In this document: piece after piece, positions 57,432 to 64,000 of the stretch
Position numbering within the stretch: position 1 is the stretch's first letter
Layout of the letters: the number at the start of each line of letters is the position of its first letter
DNA from: RGIG5299 sp045588575
GTDB taxonomy: Bacteria > Bacillota > Clostridia > Oscillospirales > RGIG5299
DNA: 64,000 bases
Assembly: GCA_045588575.1 (NCBI GenBank)
Contig: JAZNEJ010000008.1
Coordinates: 124,001 to 188,000, forward strand
Direction of reading: 5' to 3'
Program-made: the position numbers and the translations under genes
Notes under the pieces: model-generated
Told to the model about the DNA's origin: nothing
Databases searched by the model: none
What the model saw: only the letters and a program-made list of their open reading frames with translations

Positions 57432-58820
57432 ATGGACAAATTTTTCAAAATTTCCGAGCGTGGTTCAACCGTTAAAACGGAAATCATCGCCGGTCTCACC
57501 ACATTTTTCGCAATGGCTTACATCATCATTGTAAACCCCAACCAGATTACGGGCTTTGAAAACCTTCCGTCAATTTGGAACGCAGTTTACATCGCATCAA
57601 TCCTCGTAGCCGTAATCGGCACACTTCTTTACGCCTTCTATGCAAAGCTTCCCTTTGCACAGGCTTGCGGAATGGGACTTAACTCCTACTTCTTCACATC
57701 ATTCATTCTTCCGCAGTTAATTAAAGGCGGCGACCCCGTTAAGGGTTATCAGGCAGGTCTTGTTATAATTCTTCTTTCGGGTATTATCTTCTTAATTCTT
57801 TCCATCACAGGCGCTCGCGCTTACATTGCAAAAGCAATGCCCGACTGCATTAAGAAGTCTATTCCCGCAGGTATCGGTCTTTTCATCGCATTCATCGGTT
57901 TCCAGAACGTTGGCATTATTCAGGATAACCCCTACACCCTCGTTCAGTTCGTTAAGATTAACGGCGTAGAGTGGGCTACTATTGCTCCCGCAATAATCGC
58001 TTTACTCGGCTTCATCATTATTGCCGTTCTTGCCAAACTCAAGGTTAAGGGCGCTGTTTTAATCGGCATCTTGGCAACCTCTGTTATTTACTATCTCGCA
58101 ACCTGGACTCTCCCCTCTTTCGACCTCGGTCAAATCGGCCAGTCCTTCGTTGACTTCGGCACCATCGGCGTTACCGGCGTATTCAATCCCGAATCTTGGG
58201 CAAACGCATTCTCGCCCGAATTCGTTGGCGGCATATTCAGCGCAATTATGCTCATCGTAACCTTCTGCTTGGTTGATATGTTCGACACCATCGGAACTCT
58301 TTACGGCTGCGCATCTGAAGCTAACATGCTCGACGAAAACGGCGACCCCGTTGATATCGACAAATCTATGACCGCAGACGCAGTTGCAACCGTTTCCGGC
58401 GCAGTTTTGGGCACCTCCACCTGCACCACCTTCGTTGAATCTGCATCGGGCGTTGCAGCAGGCGGCAGAACCGGTCTTACAAGCCTTGTAACCGGCCTTT
58501 GCTTCTTCGTTTGCCTCTTCCTCGCTCCCTTCGCAGGTCTTATCCCCGCAGCAGCAACTGCTCCCGCCCTCATCTACGTTGGCGTTTTAATGCTCAAAAA
58601 CTTTGCAAAAATCGATATGAGCGATATGAGAAATGCAGTTCCCGCTTTCCTCGCTCTTATCATGATGCCCCTCACCTACTCCATAGCTAACGGCATCGGT
58701 ATTGCTTCTATTGCTTACACCTTAATCACTCTTTGCACCGGCAAATTCACAAAGAAAGATATCCCCGTAACAATAATTGCAATCCTCTTCGTTTGCAAAT
58801 TCGTATTAAGCACCTATTAA
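57432..58820 (+). CDS. NCS2-family guanine/hypoxanthine permease (AzgA-like)
   Basis: A 462-residue membrane protein with 12-14 predicted helices. TEIIAGLTTFFAMAYIIIVN is the family opening, GMGLNSYFF the first half-helix, and STCTTFVESASGVAAGGRTGL the substrate-site segment typical of AzgA/PbuG purine permeases. It imports purine bases by proton symport. Single-gene unit with GGAGG ribosome site and terminator. No base-specific riboswitch is visible in its leader. Confidence 0.92.
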   Translation: MDKFFKISERGSTVKTEIIAGLTTFFAMAYIIIVNPNQITGFENLPSIWNAVYIASILVAVIGTLLYAFYAKLPFAQACGMGLNSYFFTSFILPQLIKGGDPVKGYQAGLVIILLSGIIFLILSITGARAYIAKAMPDCIKKSIPAGIGLFIAFIGFQNVGIIQDNPYTLVQFVKINGVEWATIAPAIIALLGFIIIAVLAKLKVKGAVLIGILATSVIYYLATWTLPSFDLGQIGQSFVDFGTIGVTGVFNPESWANAFSPEFVGGIFSAIMLIVTFCLVDMFDTIGTLYGCASEANMLDENGDPVDIDKSMTADAVATVSGAVLGTSTCTTFVESASGVAAGGRTGLTSLVTGLCFFVCLFLAPFAGLIPAAATAPALIYVGVLMLKNFAKIDMSDMRNAVPAFLALIMMPLTYSIANGIGIASIAYTLITLCTGKFTKKDIPVTIIAILFVCKFVLSTY

Positions 58821-58840
58821 TTTTATTAAGCTTAATATTG

Positions 58841-58875
58841 AGTCGGCAGAGAAATTTCTCTGCGGACTTTTTTTA
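58841..58875 (+). terminator. Terminator of the NCS2 gene
   Basis: GTC(G)GCAGAGAA/TTCTCTGC(G)GAC stem, then a T7 run. Confidence 0.85.
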
Positions 58876-58893
58876 TTATTTTCTAAAAAACTC

Positions 58894-58922
58894 TATTATT
58901 ATTTAAAATTATATGATATAAT
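58894..58922 (+). promoter_or_regulatory. Possible promoter of cinA-pcrA-ddl
   Basis: The extended -10 TGATATAAT (58914-58922) is good; no convincing -35 lies 17 bases upstream (TATTAT). Confidence 0.45.
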
Positions 58923-58959
58923 AGTAAGTTGAAATAGAGTTTATTTTTGGAGGGTTTTT

Positions 58960-60252
58960 ATGGTTACCGAAATTATCGCGGTTGGCACCGAGCTTCTAAC
59001 GGGCGACACCGTTAACACCAACGCGTCTTTCATTGCAAGCGAGCTTCAAACTCTCGGCGCGGGCTGTGTTTGGCAATCGGTTGTGGGCGATAATCCCGAA
59101 CGTATGACAAGAGCCCTTCAAACCGCTTTGAAAAGAAGCGAGCTTATAATTTTAACGGGCGGCCTCGGTCCCACCGAAGACGATATTACCAAGGAAATCG
59201 CCGCCTCTCTTTTGGGACTTCCGCTTTTTGAAGATGCAAAATGTATGGCCGATATTGCCTCGTTTTTTGAGAGAAGAGGCAAGGAAATGCCCGAAATTAA
59301 CAGAAAACAGGCTAAAATTCCCAAGGGCTCGGTTATTTTGGAAAACGAAGTCGGCACCGCTCCGGGAATAATTTTCGACTTTGAAATTTTAAAAAATCAA
59401 GGGAAATTCTACTCTCAGTATAAAGCCGCCTATTTGGTTCTTTTGCCGGGGCCTCCCGTTGAGCTAAAACCGATGTGGAACGATTCGGCAAAGCCTTATT
59501 TAAGAGAAAAGCTTAAAACGGGCGCTTTAATTTCGCATTATCTTTCGCTTTTCGGCATCGGCGAATCGGCTGCCGCCGAGCTTATGGGTGAAATTCTTTC
59601 GGGAAAAAATCCCACCGTTTCGCCCTACGTTAAAAACGGAAGCGTTAAATTCAGAATTTCGGCATCCGCCGAAAACGAAGAAAAGGCCGAGGCTTTAATT
59701 TCTCCCGTTTTGGAGGAAATGAAAAAAAGGGCAGAAGGTTACGTTGCGGGAGTTGACATAACCTCAATTGCAAGCGAGGTTGTTTCGGCGCTTTTAAAAG
59801 CAGGTAAAACCGTTTCAACCGCCGAAAGCTGCACGGGCGGCTATATTTCTAAAAAAATCACCGATATTTCGGGTTCAAGCGAGGTTTTCGGCTTAACCGC
59901 CGTAACCTATTCGAATAAGGCAAAACAGCGTCTTTTGGGCGTTAAGCCCGAAACGCTCGACGCATTCGGCGCAGTTTCGGAGGAAACCGCTGTTGAAATG
60001 GCAAAGGGCGCGGTTATTCTTTCGGGCGCCGATTACGGTCTTTCAATCACCGGCGTTGCAGGTCCCTCTTCAAGCGAGGGTAAGCCCGTGGGCACAGTTT
60101 ACGTCGGTCTTTGTTCAAGAGCCACGGGTGCGCTTTACTCCAAAAAGTTTATTTTCGGCCACGGAATAATCAACGAAAGAGAATATATAAGAGAAATTTC
60201 CTCGGAAACTGCTCTTTGGGAGCTTCTTAAACTTATAAGAAGCGAAAATTAA
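58960..60252 (+). CDS. cinA: CinA-family protein (competence/damage-inducible)
   Basis: A 430-residue protein with the N-terminal COG1058 molybdopterin-binding-like domain (AVGTELLTGDTVNTNA, ILTGGLGPTEDD) and the C-terminal nicotinamide-mononucleotide deamidase domain (STAESCTGGYISKKITD, SITGVAGPSS). It cleans up NMN made by NAD-dependent ligase and ADP-ribose-type side products. Family knowledge. It lies 11 bases before pcrA. Confidence 0.94.
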   Translation: MVTEIIAVGTELLTGDTVNTNASFIASELQTLGAGCVWQSVVGDNPERMTRALQTALKRSELIILTGGLGPTEDDITKEIAASLLGLPLFEDAKCMADIASFFERRGKEMPEINRKQAKIPKGSVILENEVGTAPGIIFDFEILKNQGKFYSQYKAAYLVLLPGPPVELKPMWNDSAKPYLREKLKTGALISHYLSLFGIGESAAAELMGEILSGKNPTVSPYVKNGSVKFRISASAENEEKAEALISPVLEEMKKRAEGYVAGVDITSIASEVVSALLKAGKTVSTAESCTGGYISKKITDISGSSEVFGLTAVTYSNKAKQRLLGVKPETLDAFGAVSEETAVEMAKGAVILSGADYGLSITGVAGPSSSEGKPVGTVYVGLCSRATGALYSKKFIFGHGIINEREYIREISSETALWELLKLIRSEN

Positions 60253-60263
60253 GGGGTTATATT

Positions 60264-62678
60264 ATGACAGAGCTTCAGTCCGCTTTTCTCGTTTTGAAAA
60301 AGCGGCTTTTGGAAAACGAATACAAAAAATTAAACGATATGCAAAAAAAGGCGGTTTTCGCAGCCGACGGTCCTCTTTTAATTTTGGCGGGCGCAGGCAG
60401 CGGTAAAACCACCGTTATAGTTAATAAAATCGCCTATCTTCTCCGCTTCGGTAACAGCTATCATTCGGATTGCGTTCCCGAAGATTTAACCGAAAAGCAT
60501 CTTGATTTAATGGCCGAGGCGCTAACAGGCGGTATTTCCGATGAGGTTAGAGAGCTTATTTCGGTAAGAGCCCCAATGGGTAGAGAAATTCTTGCAATAA
60601 CCTTTACCAATAAGGCGGCGGGCGAGTTAAAGGAACGAATTGAAAAGGCATCCGAAACCGCCGGTGATGTTAACGCCCGCACCTTCCACTCCTTTTGCGC
60701 CCAGCTTTTAAGAGTTGAAATTGAAAAGCTCGGCTATTCGAGAAGCTTTACGATTTACGATACCGACGATTGCAAATCGGTTATCAAAGCAGTTATTAAG
60801 GAAGAATATCCAAGCGAAAAGGATTTAAGCCCGAAATTCGTTTTGTCTGTAATTTCGCAGGCAAAAAACGCAGGAATAACCGTTTCGGAATATCTTAAAG
60901 GCTCAAGCTCCTTCGGAAACGAAAAGATAATTAAAATTTCAGAAAGATACGAATCTGAGCTTAAAAAGGCAAACGCTCTTGATTTCGACGATTTGCTCTT
61001 AAAAACGGTTGAGCTTTTCAGGCGTTTTCCCGAAACGGCGTTAAAATACCGAAACCGCTATAAATATCTTCTCGTTGACGAATATCAAGACACCAACAAG
61101 CTTCAATACGAGCTCATTTCATTCCTTTGCGCCAAAGACGGCAACATAACCGTTGTGGGCGACGACGACCAGTCGATTTACCGCTTCAGAGGCGCAACCA
61201 TTGAAAACATACTTAATTTTGAAAGCCGCTATTCCTCGGCAGAGGTAATTCGTCTTGAACAAAACTACCGCTCCACCAAAACCATTTTGGCGGCGGCAAA
61301 CGAGGTTATTAAAAACAATCTCGGCAGAAAAGGAAAAAATCTTTGGACAAACGGCGATACGGGTGAAAAAATAACCTATTACCGCGCGCCTGATGCTTTG
61401 GCGGAAGCAAAATTCATTGCAAAAACCGTTGAGAAAAACGCCGAAAAATATTCCGATTTTGCAGTTTTATACCGCACCAACACTCAAAACCGCATTCTTT
61501 CCGAAACGCTCACCCGTTACGGAATTCCCAACCGAGTTATAGGCGGTGTTAGGTTTTACGACCGCAAGGAAATTAAAGATATTATTTCATATCTTTGCGT
61601 GGTTTCAAACACGTCCGACGATTTGCGTTTAAAACGAATTATAAACGAGCCTTCACGAAAAATCGGAGCAACCTCTCTTTCGAGAATTGCCGATTACGCA
61701 GCCGTTGAAAACGTTTCGCTCTTTAAAATTCTTGAAAACGTTTCGGAATATTCCGACCTTAACCGAATTAAAGAATCCGCCGAAGGCTTCGTTTCTTTAA
61801 TTAACCGCTTGGGCGAATTAAAAACCGCCGTGAGCTTAACCGAGCTTTTTGAAAATCTTTTAGAGCTTTCGGGCTACGAGCAAATGCTCGTAAACGAGGG
61901 AAGCGAAGATGCGAGAGACAGGTTAAACAACATTTACGAATTCAAATCGGCAATAACGAGCTACGAAAAGGAGCACGAGGCTTGCACGCTCGAAGGCTTC
62001 TTGGAAGAAATAAGCCTCGTTTCCGATATTGATAATTTAGACCCCAGCGCCGACGCCGTTACCTTAATGACGCTTCACAGCGCCAAGGGTCTTGAATTTC
62101 CCACCGTTTTCATTGCGGGTATGGAGGAGGGGCTTTTCCCTTCAACCGCATCGTTTAACGAGGAAAACGGAATCGAGGAGGAAAGAAGGCTTTGCTACGT
62201 GGGCATAACCCGAGCAAAGAAAAACCTTTACCTCACAAACGCCGCCGAGCGCTTGCTTTACGGCTATTCGCAGGCAAACGTGCCTTCCCGTTTTTTAAAG
62301 GAAGTGCCCGAAAATCTTTTGGAAATTAAAGAAGATTTTGCCGACCTTTCACGCTTTAAATCGATGGACGATTTTGAAATAAGAGATTACAGGCAAGATA
62401 TTCGCTATTCTTCACGCTCATCATCCCCCGTTAAGAGAAGCTATTTTGCAAACGAAACCCAAAAAGCCGCCGCGCCGAGCTTTAACCTTAATTCCGAGAG
62501 TGCCTCGCCCAAAAAGAAGGAAAGTTTTGCAGCAGGCGATAAGGTTTTGCATCCCGTTTTCGGGGAATGCACCGTTATTTCGGCAACTCCCATGGGCAAA
62601 GATACCTTGGTTGAGCTTGAATTTAACGGCGAAAGAAAAAAAGTTATGGCGCTTTACGCGAGAATGAAAAAAATATAA
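60264..62678 (+). CDS. pcrA: UvrD/PcrA family ATP-dependent DNA helicase
   Basis: An 804-residue SF1 helicase: motif I LAGAGSGKTTV, motif Ia AITFTNKAAGELKERI, motif II VDEYQDTN, motif III GDDDQSIYRFRGA, and motif VI VGITRAKK. A C-terminal Tudor-like domain (AGDKVLHPVFGECTV) is as in PcrA. Between motifs I and Ia is an extra segment of about 45 residues (HSDCVPEDLTEKHLDL...) that is longer than in Bacillus PcrA. The enzyme unwinds DNA in repair and replication. The ribosome site is AAGGGG. Confidence 0.95.
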   Translation: MTELQSAFLVLKKRLLENEYKKLNDMQKKAVFAADGPLLILAGAGSGKTTVIVNKIAYLLRFGNSYHSDCVPEDLTEKHLDLMAEALTGGISDEVRELISVRAPMGREILAITFTNKAAGELKERIEKASETAGDVNARTFHSFCAQLLRVEIEKLGYSRSFTIYDTDDCKSVIKAVIKEEYPSEKDLSPKFVLSVISQAKNAGITVSEYLKGSSSFGNEKIIKISERYESELKKANALDFDDLLLKTVELFRRFPETALKYRNRYKYLLVDEYQDTNKLQYELISFLCAKDGNITVVGDDDQSIYRFRGATIENILNFESRYSSAEVIRLEQNYRSTKTILAAANEVIKNNLGRKGKNLWTNGDTGEKITYYRAPDALAEAKFIAKTVEKNAEKYSDFAVLYRTNTQNRILSETLTRYGIPNRVIGGVRFYDRKEIKDIISYLCVVSNTSDDLRLKRIINEPSRKIGATSLSRIADYAAVENVSLFKILENVSEYSDLNRIKESAEGFVSLINRLGELKTAVSLTELFENLLELSGYEQMLVNEGSEDARDRLNNIYEFKSAITSYEKEHEACTLEGFLEEISLVSDIDNLDPSADAVTLMTLHSAKGLEFPTVFIAGMEEGLFPSTASFNEENGIEEERRLCYVGITRAKKNLYLTNAAERLLYGYSQANVPSRFLKEVPENLLEIKEDFADLSRFKSMDDFEIRDYRQDIRYSSRSSSPVKRSYFANETQKAAAPSFNLNSESASPKKKESFAAGDKVLHPVFGECTVISATPMGKDTLVELEFNGERKKVMALYARMKKI

Positions 62679-62705
62679 TCCGCAATCGGAGAAAAGAGAG
62701 TTTTT

Positions 62706-63755
62706 ATGAAAAAAATTACCGTTGCAATTTTATTTGGAGGAGTTTCAAGCGAATATTCCGTTTCACTTTCCTCCGCCACCTCAATAATTTCCAACATCAA
62801 CACCGAAAAATACGACGTGGTTTTGGTTGGCATTACCAAAAACGGAGGCTGGTACCGTTACAGAGGTCCCGTTTCCAAAATTGCCGAGGACGCTTGGTTT
62901 ACTCCCGAATATTGCACCAAGGCAATTATCTCTCCTTCCAGAGAAGACAAGGGCTTAATTGAGTTCGGAGCTGAAATTAAGCGCACCGAAATTGACGTTG
63001 TTTTCCCCGTTTTCCACGGAAAAAACGGCGAGGACGGCACTATGCAGGGACTTTTGGAGCTTTCGGGCATTCCTTACGTTGGTTGCGGAGTTTTGGCATC
63101 GTCCGTTTGTATGGATAAGGACTTTGCCCACAAAATTATAAACGACGCAGGTCTTGACGTTCCGAAATTCATCACCTTCACCGAGGAAGACGAGCTTGAC
63201 GAAATGATTGCAAAATGCGAAAAAATAGGCTTTCCGCTTTACGTTAAGCCCGTTAACGCAGGCTCTTCCATTGGCATAACCAAGGCAAAAAACCACGACG
63301 AGCTTAAAGAAGGAATTATCAATGCCTTTAAGCACGACCGCAAGGTAACGGTTGAAGAAAACATAGAGGGCTTCGAGGTCGGTTGCGCCGTTATGGGTAA
63401 CCGTGATGACGAAATCGTTATCGGAGAGGTTGACGAAATTGAAACCGCCGACGGATTTTTCGATTTCAGCGAAAAATACAACCATAAAACCTCTCGAATT
63501 CTCGTTCCCGCAAGAATTTCCGACGATATGAAAAAACGTGTTAAGGAAACCGCAAAAAAGCTTTATCAAACGCTTGATTGCAAGGGCCTTTCGAGAGTTG
63601 ATATGTTCATTTCGGGCGATAGAATCGTCTTTAACGAAATCAACACCATTCCCGGCTTCACCGACCAAAGCCGTTTCCCCGCAATGATGGCGGCGTTCGG
63701 CATTCCTTATCCCGAGCTTATAGACAGGCTCATCCGTTTTGCTCTTTCAAAATAA
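62706..63755 (+). CDS. ddl: D-alanine:D-alanine ligase
   Basis: A 349-residue ATP-grasp ligase: ILFGGVSSEYSVSLSSA at the start, FPVFHGKNGEDGTMQG, PLYVKPVNAGSSIGI (ATP site), and NEINTIPGFTDQSRFP (metal and substrate). It joins two D-Ala for peptidoglycan. Full length; alr follows 25 bases later, a natural pairing because Alr supplies D-Ala. Confidence 0.96.
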   Translation: MKKITVAILFGGVSSEYSVSLSSATSIISNINTEKYDVVLVGITKNGGWYRYRGPVSKIAEDAWFTPEYCTKAIISPSREDKGLIEFGAEIKRTEIDVVFPVFHGKNGEDGTMQGLLELSGIPYVGCGVLASSVCMDKDFAHKIINDAGLDVPKFITFTEEDELDEMIAKCEKIGFPLYVKPVNAGSSIGITKAKNHDELKEGIINAFKHDRKVTVEENIEGFEVGCAVMGNRDDEIVIGEVDEIETADGFFDFSEKYNHKTSRILVPARISDDMKKRVKETAKKLYQTLDCKGLSRVDMFISGDRIVFNEINTIPGFTDQSRFPAMMAAFGIPYPELIDRLIRFALSK

Positions 63756-63780
63756 ATTTTAGCGAAAAGAGTTGATTTTT

Positions 63781-64000
63781 TTGCTTGAAACAAGCCGTGC
63801 TTGGATTGAAATTGATTCTGAAAAACTCAAAGAAAACTATAAAAAGGTTGCCGATTTTATTGCTCCCTCAAAGGTTATGGCAATAGCAAAGGCAGAGGCC
63901 TACGGCCACGGTGCCGAGCAGTTTTGCAAAGCCTTAAACGAGGTTGGTTGCGAAGCTTTTGCCGTTGCCGCCCCGAGCGAAGCAATTGAGCTTCGTAAAA
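63781..64000 (+). CDS. alr: Alanine racemase, partial (5' end)
   Basis: 73 codons are visible before the window ends. RAWIEIDSEKLKENYKKVA is the family start, and IAKAEAYGHGAEQF contains the PLP Lys in the K-A-x-A-Y-G-H-G motif (usually KADAYGHG). It converts L- to D-alanine. TTG start, 9 bases after AAAAGAG, the same layout as rnc; an in-frame TTG at 63772 abuts the SD. Confidence 0.93.
   Translation, partial: MLETSRAWIEIDSEKLKENYKKVADFIAPSKVMAIAKAEAYGHGAEQFCKALNEVGCEAFAVAAPSEAIELRK

Overview
The window is 64 kb of a low-to-moderate GC Bacillota chromosome, most probably a strictly anaerobic Clostridia of the Oscillospiraceae/Ruminococcaceae kind. The evidence is a complete Spo0A, RNase M5, HrcA with a perfect CIRCE operator, formate-tetrahydrofolate ligase, a glycyl-radical enzyme with its activase, many strong GGAGG ribosome sites and frequent TTG starts. 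Clear promoters are mostly TTGnnn, a 17-base spacer, then a TATAAT-like -10, often with an upstream TG. No rRNA, tRNA, CRISPR array or intact insertion sequence was seen.

Layout. 1-7.6 kb: partial apbE, a Dabb protein, rnmV, a ribbon-helix-helix regulator and an EF-G-like GTPase; then a forward FAH-family hydrolase, a HAD phosphatase and a DegV protein; then a GC-rich repeat patch and spo0A. 7.9-25.9 kb: an accessory block with six 700-residue right-handed beta-helix paralogues, each a single-gene cassette. Inserted among them are an AEC-family permease, an AraC-type DNA-binding domain fused in frame to a glycyl-radical enzyme, and the activase. The block ends in a hairpin-rich repeat that has replaced half of the last terminator. 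26.2-35.3 kb (minus): amidohydrolase, thioredoxin reductase, serine hydrolase, aminotransferase, rsmA, yifB, dCMP deaminase and a zinc-ribbon membrane protein. 35.4-36.1 kb (plus): a peptidoglycan-targeted M15-like protein. 36.2-41.7 kb (minus): one compact operon that starts with a degenerate Spo0A-like regulator and a kinase-like partner, then fhs, tsaE, tsaB, rpiB and upp. 41.7-48.6 kb (minus): acpP, then rnc, a radical SAM gene, murD, three tandem M42 peptidases (the middle one has lost metal ligands) and a GNAT. 48.7-52.4 kb (minus): a five-gene RiPP-like set (HPr-kinase-like protein, PqqD, SipW-like peptidase, ABC exporter, membrane protein) with no visible precursor or cyclase. 52.5-64 kb (plus): hrcA-grpE-dnaK-dnaJ, an NCS2 purine permease, cinA, pcrA, ddl and a partial alr.

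How the parts work together. Most of the window is housekeeping: cell wall (murD, ddl, alr), stress folding, tRNA t6A synthesis (tsaB/tsaE), one-carbon metabolism and DNA repair. The candidates for undescribed biology are the paralogous beta-helix cassettes with a leaderless member and mosaic sequence, the AraC/glycyl-radical fusion with an internal start site, the phosphorylation-dead Spo0A paralogue leading a housekeeping operon, the M42 trio with a pseudoenzyme, and the kinase/PqqD/peptidase/exporter set. All family calls rest on reading motifs by eye; no database search was possible.
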